From contig NZ_AP022610.1 in assembly GCF_010729665.1 (NCBI RefSeq), positions 3,844,001 to 3,908,000 of the forward strand: a stretch of DNA of 64,000 nucleotides, written 5' to 3'. This document shows, piece by piece, positions 55,381 through 64,000 of the stretch. Below the pieces are notes generated by a model. The model worked only from the letters and a program-made list of their open reading frames with translations, made no database searches and was not told the DNA's origin. How positions within the stretch are numbered: the stretch's first letter is position 1; the number at the start of each line of letters is the position of its first letter. The position numbers were made by a program, and so were the translations under genes. The DNA comes from Mycolicibacterium madagascariense (GTDB lineage Bacteria > Actinomycetota > Actinomycetes > Mycobacteriales > Mycobacteriaceae).

Positions 55381-58053
55381 TCAAACTGGCGGACCCGCCG
55401 GACGTGCGGCGGCGCGCCGCCGGCGCGGGCGTCCCACCGCGGCGACCATCGGCTCGTCGTCCTCGTCCTCGTCCGAGTCGTCTTCGTCGTCGGAGTCCTC
55501 GTCCGAATCTTCCTCGTCGGAGTCCTCGTCCGAATCTTCGTCGTCCGAGTCGTCCTCGTCGTCGAGGTCGTCGTCGTCGATGACTTCGATGTCCTCGTCG
55601 TCATCGTCCGAGTCGTCGTCGTCCTCGTCCGAGTCGTCGTCGTCCTCGTCCGAATCGTCCTCGTCGTCGAGGTCGTCCTCGGCCAGCACCTCCTCGGCCG
55701 ATTCGGCGGACGCCAGGTCCTCCGAACCCCCGACGACGGCGTCGTCGGCCGCGTCGGTGCCTTCGGCGTCCTCGGTGTCGTCGGCGTCCTCGTCGCGCCC
55801 GGTGGCCGCGGCCATCGCGCGGAACATCGGGTGCTCACCCGCCGCGTGCACGGGCACCTTGGCCACCTGAACCTCGTCCTCGGTGCGGCCACCCTTCTTG
55901 CCGCGCTTGCTGCGACGCCCCGTGCCGGGTTCGCTCCGGCGGCCCGCGGTGGAGTTGGAGTCCACCGGGTCACCGTGCAGCACCAGACCGCGGCCCGCGC
56001 AATGCGGACACGTGGTCGAGAAGGCCTCGATGAGACCCGTGCCGAGCTTCTTCCGGGTCAGCTGGACCAGTCCCAGCGACGTCACCTCGGAGACCTGGTG
56101 ACGGGTGCGGTCCCGCGCGAGCGCCTCGGTCAGGCGGCGCAGGACCAGATCGCGGTTGGACTCCAGCACCATGTCGATGAAGTCGATGACGATTATGCCG
56201 CCGATGTCGCGCAACCGGAGTTGGCGCACGGTCTCCTCGGCGGCCTCCAGGTTGTTGCGGGTGACGGTCTGCTCGAGGTTGCCGCCGGAGCCGGTGAACT
56301 TGCCGGTGTTGACGTCGACGACCGTCATCGCCTCGGTGCGGTCGATGACCAGCGTGCCGCCCGAGGGCAGCCACACCTTGCGGTCCATCGCCTTGGTCAG
56401 CTGCTCGTCGATGCGGTGCACCGCGAACACGTCCGGTCCGTTCTTGGCAGCGGGCTCGTACTTCGTCATCCGCGGGAGGAGCTCCGGAGCCACCGACGTC
56501 ACGTAGTCGTTGATGGTGTTCCACGCCTCGTCACCGGACACGATCAGGCCGCTGAAGTCCTCGTTGAACAGATCGCGGATGACCTTGACCAGCACGTCGG
56601 GCTCTTCGTAGAGCGGCACCGCGGCACCGGCGGCCTTGGCCGTGATCTCCGCGCCCTTGGCCTCGATCTGGTTCCACCGCTCCTGCAGCCGGGTGACGTC
56701 ACTGCGGATGTCCTCTTCCTTCACGCCCTCCGACGCGGTGCGGATGATGACGCCCGCATCGTTCGGCACGACTTCGCGCAGGATCTCCTTCAGACGCTGC
56801 CGCTCGGTGTCGGGCAGCTTGCGGCTGATACCGGTCGAGGACGCGCCGGGCACGTAGACCAGGTACCGCCCGGCGAGGGACACCTGCGTGGTGAGCCGGG
56901 CCCCCTTGTGGCCGACGGGATCCTTGCTGACCTGGACGATGACGTAGTCGCCCGGCTTGAGCGCCTGCTCGATCTTGCGCTGCGCGCCGCCGAGGCCCGC
57001 CGCCTCCCAGTTCACCTCACCGGCGTAGAGCACGCCGTTGCGGCCGCGGCCGATGTCGACGAAGGCCGCCTCCATCGACGGCAGCACGTTCTGCACGATG
57101 CCGAGGTAGACGTTGCCGACGAGGGACGCCGACGACGCGCTGGTGACGAAGTGCTCGACGACGACGCCGTCTTCGAGGACGGCGATCTGGGTGTACCGGG
57201 AGCCCTCGTGCGGCGGCTCGGTGCGGATCCTGTCGCGCACGACCATGACGCGCTCGACGGCCTCGCGCCTGGCCAGGAACTCGGCCTCGCTCAGGATGGG
57301 CGGACGGCGTCGGCCCGCGTCGCGTCCGTCGCGGCGACGCTGGCGCTTGGCCTCCAGCCGCGTGGACCCGGCGATGCCCTGGATCTCGTTGTTCTCCTTG
57401 GCGGGCTTCTTCTCCCGCGGCTGACGCTCGTGGACGACCGTGTTGGGCGGGTCGTCGGGCGACGCCGCGTCGTCGCCGTCACCGTCGCCCCCACCGGTCT
57501 TGCGCCGCCTGCGCCGCCGGCGCCGACGGGTCGCGCCGTCACCGCCCGCACTCTCGTCGTCGGGCCCGTCCTCGTCGTCACCGTCGTCGTCCGAGCCGTC
57601 CTCGGACGTGGCCTGCTCGGAGTCGTCGCCGTCGCCGTCGCCCTCGTCGTCGGAGCTCTGCTCGCCGCGTCCACGTCCGCGACCCCGGCGGCCCCGGCGG
57701 CGGCGGCGGTTGGCCGGCCGATCGCCCTGGTCGTCGTCGGCGTCCGAATCGTCCTCGTCGTCGTCCTCGTCGTCGTCGGCGTCCTCGACGTCCTCCACCA
57801 CGCGGGGCGCGACGAAGGCGACCGGCTGGGGCGCGACGAACAGCGGCATGTAGGCCGCCGGCGCCGTGGTGGGCGGCAGCGGTTCCGGCACGGGCGGCGG
57901 CTCCGGTTCGACCTCCAGTGCCTGTGCCGACTCGGCGACGGGCACCGCGAACACGTCGGCGACGTAGTCCTGGCTCAGCGGCGCTGGCAGGCCCTCGTCG
58001 CGCCGAGGCGCTTCCGGAAGGTCGAATGGGGCGGCAAAATCATCGTCGGCCAC
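55381..58053 (-). CDS. rne: Ribonuclease E/G with low-complexity acidic and arginine-rich tails
   Basis: The 890-residue protein has a long disordered N-terminal part with alternating aspartate/glutamate blocks and arginine runs (to about residue 230), an S1 domain (VGNVYLGIVQNVLPSMEAAF), the DNase-I-like domain with metal-binding Asp residues in VVDVNTG and IVIDFIDM, and the zinc-link CPHCAGRG. A C-terminal tail of about 80 residues is almost all aspartate, glutamate and serine. RNase E starts mRNA decay and matures rRNA. GTG 58053 follows TGAGGAG. This is the Rv2444c position. Confidence 0.93.
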   Translation of the reverse strand: MADDDFAAPFDLPEAPRRDEGLPAPLSQDYVADVFAVPVAESAQALEVEPEPPPVPEPLPPTTAPAAYMPLFVAPQPVAFVAPRVVEDVEDADDDEDDDEDDSDADDDQGDRPANRRRRRGRRGRGRGRGEQSSDDEGDGDGDDSEQATSEDGSDDDGDDEDGPDDESAGGDGATRRRRRRRRRKTGGGDGDGDDAASPDDPPNTVVHERQPREKKPAKENNEIQGIAGSTRLEAKRQRRRDGRDAGRRRPPILSEAEFLARREAVERVMVVRDRIRTEPPHEGSRYTQIAVLEDGVVVEHFVTSASSASLVGNVYLGIVQNVLPSMEAAFVDIGRGRNGVLYAGEVNWEAAGLGGAQRKIEQALKPGDYVIVQVSKDPVGHKGARLTTQVSLAGRYLVYVPGASSTGISRKLPDTERQRLKEILREVVPNDAGVIIRTASEGVKEEDIRSDVTRLQERWNQIEAKGAEITAKAAGAAVPLYEEPDVLVKVIRDLFNEDFSGLIVSGDEAWNTINDYVTSVAPELLPRMTKYEPAAKNGPDVFAVHRIDEQLTKAMDRKVWLPSGGTLVIDRTEAMTVVDVNTGKFTGSGGNLEQTVTRNNLEAAEETVRQLRLRDIGGIIVIDFIDMVLESNRDLVLRRLTEALARDRTRHQVSEVTSLGLVQLTRKKLGTGLIEAFSTTCPHCAGRGLVLHGDPVDSNSTAGRRSEPGTGRRSKRGKKGGRTEDEVQVAKVPVHAAGEHPMFRAMAAATGRDEDADDTEDAEGTDAADDAVVGGSEDLASAESAEEVLAEDDLDDEDDSDEDDDDSDEDDDDSDDDDEDIEVIDDDDLDDEDDSDDEDSDEDSDEEDSDEDSDDEDDSDEDEDDEPMVAAVGRPRRRRAAARPAGPPV

Positions 58054-58357
58054 GTACTCTCCTCAAGCCCCCGGGCGCGTCGTGATGACGCGGCCACGCG
58101 AGGGCTTCCGCTATGGACCCGTGGAACTCTTCCCGGGCTTGTCATGGTCTCGCTCCGAGCGGCTCGTGCAGAACCCTCGGTGCCTGGCTGAATGACGACT
58201 GGAACTCCGCGCCGCACTCGGAAACGTCCTAGAGGGTCGCGCTCGTCCAAGTCTTCATCCGGGCGTCCTGCGACGTTATGAAGCAGGTCACCCTCGGCCA
58301 GTATCCCACATCGCGCCGAGGAATCCGACGAGGTGCCATCGGCCGTACCTCGGGCAG
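58054..58357 (-). other. Long non-coding leader and promoter region of rne
   Basis: This 304-bp gap separates ndk (whose stop is at its right end) from rne. No convincing reading frame is present. An AT-richer stretch CATAAC near 58275 (leftward strand) could be a -10, giving a leader of about 220 nt, compatible with autoregulation of rne through its own 5' untranslated region. No terminator for ndk is obvious. Confidence 0.4.
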
Positions 58358-58768
58358 CTAACTGCCGGGGAACCAGAGCTCGATTTCGCGGGCCGCCGAA
58401 TCGGGCGAATCGGACCCGTGCACCAGGTTGTCCTGGGTGACGAGGGCCAGGTCACCGCGGATCGTGCCGGGTGCGGCCTTCTCCACGGGATCGGTCCCAC
58501 CGGCGATCTGCCGGAACGCCGCAACGGCCCGCGGACCCTCGACGACGGCCGCGACCACGGGGCCCGAGGTGATGAACTCCAGCAGCGACGGGAAGAAGGG
58601 CTTGCCCTCGTGCTCGGCGTAGTGCTTGCGGGCCAGCTCCTCGGTGACGTTCTTCAGCTCGAGGGCAGCGATCGTCAGACCCTTGCGTTCGATCCTGCCG
58701 AGAATCTCGCCGACGAGGAGGCGCTGCACGCCGTCGGGCTTGACCAAAACCAGCGTCCGCTCAATCAC
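58358..58768 (-). CDS. ndk: Nucleoside diphosphate kinase
   Basis: The 136-residue protein starts [13 protein letters not shown] after GTG 58768 and carries the phospho-histidine motif NLVHGSDS. It equilibrates nucleoside di- and triphosphates. Length matches the mycobacterial enzyme exactly. Confidence 0.97.
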   Translation of the reverse strand: MIERTLVLVKPDGVQRLLVGEILGRIERKGLTIAALELKNVTEELARKHYAEHEGKPFFPSLLEFITSGPVVAAVVEGPRAVAAFRQIAGGTDPVEKAAPGTIRGDLALVTQDNLVHGSDSPDSAAREIELWFPGS

Positions 58769-58779
58769 GGGGACGGAGC

Positions 58780-59187
58780 CTACCCGTCGGTAGGCGGTGG
58801 CTGCTGACCGGGCAGCAGGCCGCGGTCCTGACGCCGCTTGACCTCGGCCCGCAGGTACGCGATCAGCAACCAGACCGCCGCGAAGACCACGCCGATGAAG
58901 CCGACGGCCGGGTGGATCACGACGCCCGCGATCAGCACCACCTGCACGGCGAGGTCCACCTTGAGCGCCCACGGCCTGCCCTGCACGCCCGCCAGCAGGA
59001 CGAGGACGCCGGCGATCCCGACGAGGAAGCCGCCGCTGGTCCACGTCAGGCCATCGCGCGCGAACGACACCACCGGCAGCGCGAGGAGCACCACGATGGC
59101 CTCCAGGACGAGCGTGCCCGCCATGACGCCGCGGAAGCTCTTCCACGGGTCCGGCGGGGCGGGTGTCTGCTCGACGGGCTCGGTCAT
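58780..59187 (-). CDS. DUF4233 family membrane protein
   Basis: The 135-residue protein has four hydrophobic helices and a short polar tail, the pattern of the DUF4233 family found downstream of folC in actinobacteria (Rv2446c). Its ATG overlaps the folC stop (ATGA). Function unknown; the fixed link with folC and ndk suggests a membrane role coupled to nucleotide or folate metabolism. Confidence 0.82.
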   Translation of the reverse strand: MTEPVEQTPAPPDPWKSFRGVMAGTLVLEAIVVLLALPVVSFARDGLTWTSGGFLVGIAGVLVLLAGVQGRPWALKVDLAVQVVLIAGVVIHPAVGFIGVVFAAVWLLIAYLRAEVKRRQDRGLLPGQQPPPTDG

Positions 59188-60602
59188 GCCGGATCACGTC
59201 CGAACAGGGTGCGGGCCGCGCCCGCGGTCACGACCGACCCGGTGATGACCACGCCGGTGCCCGAGAACGCGCCCGGGGCGTCCGCGTCGTTGCCGCCGTC
59301 CTCGGCGAGGGCGATCGCCGTCTCGATGGCGTCGGGCAGCGTCTGCGCGATGATCACCCGGTCCTGGCCGAAGTGCTCCTCGGCCCGGATCGCCAGGCTC
59401 TCCACGTCGAGGGCGCGCGGGGATCCGTTGTGGGTCACCACCAGTTGGTCGAAGGCGGGCTCCAGCGCCGCGAGGATGCCGTCGACGTCCTTGTCCCCCA
59501 TCACCGACACGACGCCGACGAGGTGGCGGAAGTCGAACTCCGCGGCGAGCGCGTCGGCGAGCGCGGCAGCTCCCGCCGGGTTGTGGGCCGCGTCGACGAA
59601 TACCGTTGGGGCACTGCGCATCCGCTCCAATCGACCGGGGCTGGTGGCCGCCGCGAAGCCCTCCCGCACCGCGTCGACGTCGAGCTGGCGGTCGGCCCCG
59701 GCGCCGAAGAAGGCCTCGACCGCGGCGAGCGCGATGAGCGCATTGTGGGCCTGATGCTCGCCGTGCAGGGGCAGGAACACCTCGGGGTAGACGCCGCCGA
59801 GCCCCTGCAGTTCCAGGAGCTGTCCGCCGACGGCCACCTGGCGGCGCAGCACGGCGAATTCCGAGCCCTCGCGGGCCACGGCGGCGTCGGCGCGAACCGC
59901 TTGCGCGAGAATGACTTCCATCGCCTCGGGCTGCTGCTGACCAATGATGACGACGGTGTCGGTGCCCGGCCCCTCGGCGTCGCGCTGGACGATGATGCCC
60001 GCCTTCTCGCCCGCGATCTCGGCGAGCGTGTCGCCGAGGTACTCGGTGTGGTCGATGCCGATCGGCGTGATGACCGCGACGGGAGCGTCGACGACGTTCG
60101 TGGCGTCCCACCGGCCGCCCATGCCGACCTCGATCACGGCCACGTCCACCGGCGCGTCGGCGAAGGCCGCGAACGCCATCGCTGTGACGACCTCGAACTT
60201 GCTCATCCGCGGACCGCCGGCCGCCTCGGACTGCTCGTCGACCAGCTCGACGAACGGCTCGATCTCGCGGTAGGTCTCGACGTAGCGCGCCGGTGTGATC
60301 GGCTCGTTGTCGATGGCGATGCGCTCGACCGCGGACTGCAGGTGCGGGCTGGTCGCGCGGCCCGTGCGCCGGTGCAGGGCGGTCAGCAGCGCGTCGATGA
60401 TGCGCGTCACCGACGTCTTTCCGTTCGTGCCCGCGACGTGGATGCTCGGGTAGGCCCGCTGCGGCGACCCGAGCAGCTCCATGAGAGCGACGATGCGCGC
60501 GGTGCTCGGCTCGAGCTTGGTCTCCGGCCACCGCTGGTCCAGCAGATGCTCGACCTGCAGCAGCGAGGCGATCTCGTCGGGCGTTGGCTCCGGGTTGCTC
60601 AT
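59184..60602 (-). CDS. folC: Folylpolyglutamate/dihydrofolate synthase
   Basis: The 472-residue Mur-ligase-like protein has the ATP loop [13 protein letters not shown], the [19 protein letters not shown] region, and DAAHNPAG of the C-terminal domain. It adds glutamate to dihydropteroate and to folates. Its start overlaps the valS stop (ATGA) and its stop overlaps the DUF4233 start. Confidence 0.94.
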   Translation of the reverse strand: MSNPEPTPDEIASLLQVEHLLDQRWPETKLEPSTARIVALMELLGSPQRAYPSIHVAGTNGKTSVTRIIDALLTALHRRTGRATSPHLQSAVERIAIDNEPITPARYVETYREIEPFVELVDEQSEAAGGPRMSKFEVVTAMAFAAFADAPVDVAVIEVGMGGRWDATNVVDAPVAVITPIGIDHTEYLGDTLAEIAGEKAGIIVQRDAEGPGTDTVVIIGQQQPEAMEVILAQAVRADAAVAREGSEFAVLRRQVAVGGQLLELQGLGGVYPEVFLPLHGEHQAHNALIALAAVEAFFGAGADRQLDVDAVREGFAAATSPGRLERMRSAPTVFVDAAHNPAGAAALADALAAEFDFRHLVGVVSVMGDKDVDGILAALEPAFDQLVVTHNGSPRALDVESLAIRAEEHFGQDRVIIAQTLPDAIETAIALAEDGGNDADAPGAFSGTGVVITGSVVTAGAARTLFGRDPA

Positions 60603-63265
60603 GACAGGCTGGCGAGGCGCGCCGTGATGCGCTCCACCTCTTCCCCGGCGACCTGCTGGCGGCCCCGAATCTTGGCGACGACGGCGTCGGGCGCCTTGGC
60701 GAGGAACTCGGCATTGCCGAGCTTGCCCGCGGTCTGCGCCAGTTCCTTCTGCGCGGCGGCCAGATCCTTCTCGAGTCGCCTGCGCTCGGCCGCGACGTCG
60801 ACCGTGCCCGAGGTGTCGAGCTCGACCAGCACCGTGCCGCGCGAGAGCCGCACCTCGACCGCGGCCGACGGGGTGAAGCGGTCGGCCGGTGCGGTCAGCC
60901 AGGCCAGCGAGGTGACGGCCGCGACCTGGCTGCTCAGATCGGCCTCGGCGACGCCGACCAACCGCGCGGGCACCCGCTGCCTGTCGTTGAGGCCCTGGTC
61001 ACTGCGGAACCGGCGGACCTCGGTGACGAGCTTCTGCATGTCGGCGATGCGCTCGCCGGCGAGGCCGTCGAAGGTCAGTTGCGACGGCTGCGGCCAGTCC
61101 GCGATCACCAGGGACTCGCGGCCGGTCAGTGCCTTCCACAGCGTCTCGGTGACGAAGGGCATGACCGGGTGCAACAGGGTGAGCAGGGTGTCGAGCACGG
61201 CCGCCAGGACCGCGTTGGTCGGCCCGTCGGGCCGGTCGGCGAGCTGTACCTTGGCTAACTCCAGGTACCAGTCGCAGAACTCGTCCCACGCGAAGTGGTA
61301 GAGCGACTCGCACGCTTTGCTGAACTCGTAGGCCTCGAACGCCGAATCGACTTCGGCGCGAACGTCTTCCATCCTGCCGAGGATCCACCGGTCGGCGTCG
61401 GTCAGCTCCTGCGCCGCGGGCAGCGGTGCCGGGGCCGCCCCGTTCATGAGCGCGAACCGGGTGGCGTTGAACAGCTTGGTGGCGAAGTTGCGCGACGCGC
61501 GGGCGTGGTCCTCGCCGATCGACATGTCGCCGCCGGGGTTGGCGCCGCGGGCGAGGGTGAAGCGCAGCGCGTCCGCCCCGAAGGCCTCGACCCAGTCCAG
61601 CGGATCGATGCCGTTGCCCTTGGACTTGCTCATCTTTCGGCCGAACTCGTCACGGATCAGGCCGTGCAGGAAGACGTTCTCGAACGGCACCTGCGGGCCC
61701 CGGGTGCCACCGGCGGTGATCGCGTCGTCGTCGCCGACGAAGGTGCCGAACATCATCATCCTGGCCACCCAGAAGAAGATGATGTCGTATCCGGTGACGA
61801 GAACGCTGGTGGGATAGAACTTCTCGAGGTCGGGCGTGCGGTCGGGCCACCCCATCGTCGAGAACGGCCACAGCGCCGAGGAGAACCACGTGTCCAGCAC
61901 GTCGGGGTCCTGTTCCCAACCCTGCGGCGGGGTCTCGTCGGGTCCGACGCAGACCTTCTCGCCGTTCGGGCCGTGCCAGATCGGAATCCGATGGCCCCAC
62001 CACAGCTGGCGCGAGATGCACCAGTCGTGCATGTCGTCCACCCAGCCGAACCAGCGCGGCTCCAGACTCTTGGGGTGAATCACGGTGTCGCCGTTGCGAA
62101 CTGCGTCACCGGCCGCCTTGGCCAGCGAGTCGACCTTCACCCACCACTGCAGCGACAGCCGGGGTTCGATGGGCTCGCCACTGCGCTCGGAGTGCCCGAC
62201 GCTGTGCAGGTAGGGCCGCTTCTCCTCGACGATGCGACCCTCGGCGGCCAGCGCCTCCCGCACCGCGACCCGCGCCTCGAAGCGATCCATGCCGTCGAAC
62301 CGGGTGCCGGTGCCCGCGATCCGGCCGCGGGTGTCCATGATCGACGGCATCGGCAGGTCGTGCCGCAGGCCGATCTCGAAGTCGTTCGGATCGTGCGCGG
62401 GCGTGACCTTGACTGCGCCCGTTCCGAATTCGGGGTCGACGTGGGCGTCGGCGACCACCACGATCTCGGTGTCCAGGAACGGGTGGGGCAGCTTCTGCCC
62501 GACGAGGTGGCGGTAGCGTTCGTCGTCGGGATGCACGGCGATCGCGGTGTCGCCGAGCATCGTCTCGACGCGGGTCGTGGCCACCACGAGGTGCGGTTGC
62601 GCGTCGTCCATCGAGCCGTAGCGGAAGGACACCAGCTCGCCCTCGACGTCCTCGTACTTCACCTCGAGGTCCGAGATCGCCGTCTGCAGCACCGGGGACC
62701 AGTTGACCAGCCGCTCGGCCTGATAGATCAGCCCGGCGTCGTAGAGCCGCTTGAAGATGGTCCGCACGGCGCGCGACAGCCCGTCGTCCATGGTGAAGCG
62801 GTCGCGGCTCCAGTCGACACCGTCACCGAGACGGCGCATCTGCCCGCCGATGGTGCCACCGGACTCGCGCTTCCAGTCCCACACCTTGTCGACGAACAGC
62901 TCGCGACCGAAGTCCTCCTTGGTCTTGCCGTCGGCGGCGAGCTGCTTCTCCACGACGCTCTGGGTGGCGATGCCCGCGTGGTCCATGCCGGGCAGCCACA
63001 GCACCTCGTATCCCTGCATGCGCTTGCGGCGGGTCAGCGCGTCCATCAGCGTGTGGTCGAGCGCATGGCCCATGTGCAGGCTGCCGGTCACGTTGGGCGG
63101 CGGAAGCACGATCGAGTACGGGGGCTTGTCGCTGGTGGCGTCGGCGGTGAAGTAGCCCGCGTCGACCCAGCCCTGGTACAGCTCGGTCTCTACCGCAGCC
63201 GGATCCCACGACGTGGGCAGCGACTGCGCCCCTGGGCTTTCTGCGGATTTCGGGCTGGCGGTCAC
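60599..63265 (-). CDS. valS: Valyl-tRNA synthetase
   Basis: The 888-residue class I synthetase has the HIGH motif as HMGH in [15 protein letters not shown], the KMSKSKGN loop, the editing insertion between them and a C-terminal coiled-coil arm. It charges tRNA-Val and edits threonine. GTG 63265 gives the normal N-terminus. It opens the valS-folC-DUF4233 operon. Confidence 0.96.
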   Translation of the reverse strand: MTASPKSAESPGAQSLPTSWDPAAVETELYQGWVDAGYFTADATSDKPPYSIVLPPPNVTGSLHMGHALDHTLMDALTRRKRMQGYEVLWLPGMDHAGIATQSVVEKQLAADGKTKEDFGRELFVDKVWDWKRESGGTIGGQMRRLGDGVDWSRDRFTMDDGLSRAVRTIFKRLYDAGLIYQAERLVNWSPVLQTAISDLEVKYEDVEGELVSFRYGSMDDAQPHLVVATTRVETMLGDTAIAVHPDDERYRHLVGQKLPHPFLDTEIVVVADAHVDPEFGTGAVKVTPAHDPNDFEIGLRHDLPMPSIMDTRGRIAGTGTRFDGMDRFEARVAVREALAAEGRIVEEKRPYLHSVGHSERSGEPIEPRLSLQWWVKVDSLAKAAGDAVRNGDTVIHPKSLEPRWFGWVDDMHDWCISRQLWWGHRIPIWHGPNGEKVCVGPDETPPQGWEQDPDVLDTWFSSALWPFSTMGWPDRTPDLEKFYPTSVLVTGYDIIFFWVARMMMFGTFVGDDDAITAGGTRGPQVPFENVFLHGLIRDEFGRKMSKSKGNGIDPLDWVEAFGADALRFTLARGANPGGDMSIGEDHARASRNFATKLFNATRFALMNGAAPAPLPAAQELTDADRWILGRMEDVRAEVDSAFEAYEFSKACESLYHFAWDEFCDWYLELAKVQLADRPDGPTNAVLAAVLDTLLTLLHPVMPFVTETLWKALTGRESLVIADWPQPSQLTFDGLAGERIADMQKLVTEVRRFRSDQGLNDRQRVPARLVGVAEADLSSQVAAVTSLAWLTAPADRFTPSAAVEVRLSRGTVLVELDTSGTVDVAAERRRLEKDLAAAQKELAQTAGKLGNAEFLAKAPDAVVAKIRGRQQVAGEEVERITARLASLS

Positions 63266-63304
63266 CTGAACAGTCTAGGAACCACCCAACGAGCAGTCAC
63301 GAAA

Positions 63305-63331
63305 GGCCCTCGATCGGGGCATTTCAGGGCC
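63305..63331 (-). terminator. Candidate hairpin terminator upstream of valS
   Basis: GGCCCT (63305-63310) and AGGGCC (63326-63331) pair around a 15-base loop; leftward, the stem is followed by TTTC. It lies after the stop of the saccharopine-dehydrogenase-like gene and before valS, so it may end that transcript. Confidence 0.4.
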
Positions 63332-63360
63332 GTTTGCGTCTGGTCGCCGGGGGGTGCAGA

Positions 63361-64000
63361 TTAGAGCCGCTCGGTCTGCAACGTCACGCCCGAGTGCGGG
63401 AAGCGCGCCAGCAGCGCGTCGCCCATGGCGGCCGCGGGCGTCAGCACCCCGCGCAGATCCGAGAGCTCGTCGCGGTCGAAGGCCAGCGCGAGCGCGCACT
63501 CCCCGAGCAGGACCGACGTCGCCTTGTAGCCGGGGTCGCCCTGTTGGGACATCGTCGCGCGGTAGCGGGCGCCGGTCGACGTCGTCGTGTAGGTCTCCAC
63601 GCGGTAATGGCCGTTCTCGCGGGCCTTCTCGCTGGGACCGCTGCCCGACTTCGGCAGCACCCGGTCCAGCAGCGGGCGTGGCAGCTTGTCGAAGTACCGA
63701 GTGCCCAGGCCCAGCATGGCGGCGTTCACCGCGGTGTCCAGCGCGGCGGCGACCGGAGCGACGAACGAGGAGCCCATGCTCATCTGCTCCGAGTACCGGA
63801 ACCGCCGGCCGTAGCTCCAGTCCAGCAGCGCGTTGCTGCGCCGCACGGTGCGGGTATTGGGCGCGGCCATCGGGAAGGCGCCCGTCCACACTCCGTTCAG
63901 CTCGGGCGCGATGTCGCGTCCCCGCCGCCACGGCGTGTCGGACTGGTGGCCGAGCTCGGGTTCGGCGCCGCGGTCGGTGCTCAGCGTGTAGGGGTCCTCG
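63361..64000 (-). CDS. Saccharopine dehydrogenase-like (trans-acting enoyl reductase type) protein, partial
   Basis: The visible 212 residues are the C-terminal half; the frame continues through the window edge (EDPYTLSTDRG at the far end). Motifs TGAFPMAAPNTRTVRRSN and YRATMSQQGDPGYKATS match the mycobacterial saccharopine-dehydrogenase-like family (Rv2449c position), which includes the trans-acting enoyl reductase of phthiocerol/phenolic glycolipid synthesis. The start and NAD-binding domain are outside the window. Confidence 0.8.
   Translation of the reverse strand, partial: EDPYTLSTDRGAEPELGHQSDTPWRRGRDIAPELNGVWTGAFPMAAPNTRTVRRSNALLDWSYGRRFRYSEQMSMGSSFVAPVAAALDTAVNAAMLGLGTRYFDKLPRPLLDRVLPKSGSGPSEKARENGHYRVETYTTTSTGARYRATMSQQGDPGYKATSVLLGECALALAFDRDELSDLRGVLTPAAAMGDALLARFPHSGVTLQTERL

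Noticed and set aside
55440..55700. CRISPR-like array because of repeated GTCGTC/CTCGTC units
   Set aside because: The repeats are codon-level Asp/Glu/Ser runs of the rne tail with no unique spacers.
63266..63360. T-box leader for valS, suggested by GGGTGG on the minus strand
   Set aside because: The gap is only 95 bp, the sequence after GGGTGG does not match the T-box consensus, and no specifier stem is visible.

Overview
The window is high-GC chromosomal DNA from a Mycobacterium/Mycolicibacterium-type actinobacterium. GTG starts, 1-4 bp start/stop overlaps and a familiar gene order show this. The backbone runs GH15 trehalase-like end, lppR, lepA, MazF-like gene, transglutaminase/alpha-E/ATP-grasp, rpsT, holA, comEC, comEA, degV, octT, gpgP, rsfS, nadD, VWA/MoxR, proA, nadE, proB, obg, rpmA, rplU, rne, ndk, DUF4233, folC, valS and a saccharopine-dehydrogenase-like gene. 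From memory this matches M. tuberculosis Rv2402 to Rv2449c. The annotation uses sequence reading only; no database search was run.

Region 1 (177-10813) is an accessory island between the trehalase-like gene and lppR. It holds two DmoA/NtaA-type flavin monooxygenases at opposite ends, an SfnB/DszC-like acyl-CoA-dehydrogenase-fold enzyme, a complete RbsABC-type uptake system with a Tat-exported binding protein, a YeiH-family (putative sulfate exporter) carrier flanked by two small membrane proteins that fall below normal gene-calling size, and a YaaH/SatP-like channel. My reading is uptake and oxidative desulfurisation of an organosulfur compound with export of the sulfur oxyanion. A 159-bp tandem duplication carrying a perfect palindrome lies before the YaaH-like gene.

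Region 2 (10803-24770) is mostly core: lppR, lepA, a MazF-like gene, a GNAT acetyltransferase, an aldo-keto reductase, the conserved but unexplained transglutaminase/alpha-E/circularly permuted ATP-grasp operon (here with a poly-glutamine tail), rpsT, holA, comEC-comEA and a RidA/acetamidase pair. Region 3 (24877-30602) holds a DapB-like reductase, a class A beta-lactamase divergent from a LysR regulator whose operon includes a second SxxK serine hydrolase, an F420-type nitroreductase-like protein and a mycothiol-dependent-isomerase-like protein, leading into degV.

Region 4 (30605-36684) is the octT-gpgP-rsfS-nadD chain, with overlapping genes, then VWA/MoxR and proA. Region 5 (36785-43146) contains a GntR/HutC-controlled operon: MmgE/PrpD, an isocitrate-lyase/PEP-mutase family lyase, LeuC-like and LeuD-like aconitase-family subunits and a PEBP-like protein. 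This looks like a dehydratase-hydratase-lyase route for an alkylcitrate or dialkylmalate-like acid. The LeuC-like gene carries a one-base frameshift at 41623-41625.

Region 6 (43196-53088) has nadE, a class III aminotransferase with an APC permease and LysR regulator, a sirtuin, a P450/TetR pair sharing a perfect palindromic operator, and proB. Region 7 (53081-64000) is the conserved obg-rpmA-rplU, rne, ndk-DUF4233-folC-valS block, ending in a partial saccharopine-dehydrogenase-like gene. No tRNA, rRNA, CRISPR array, insertion sequence or prophage was recognised.
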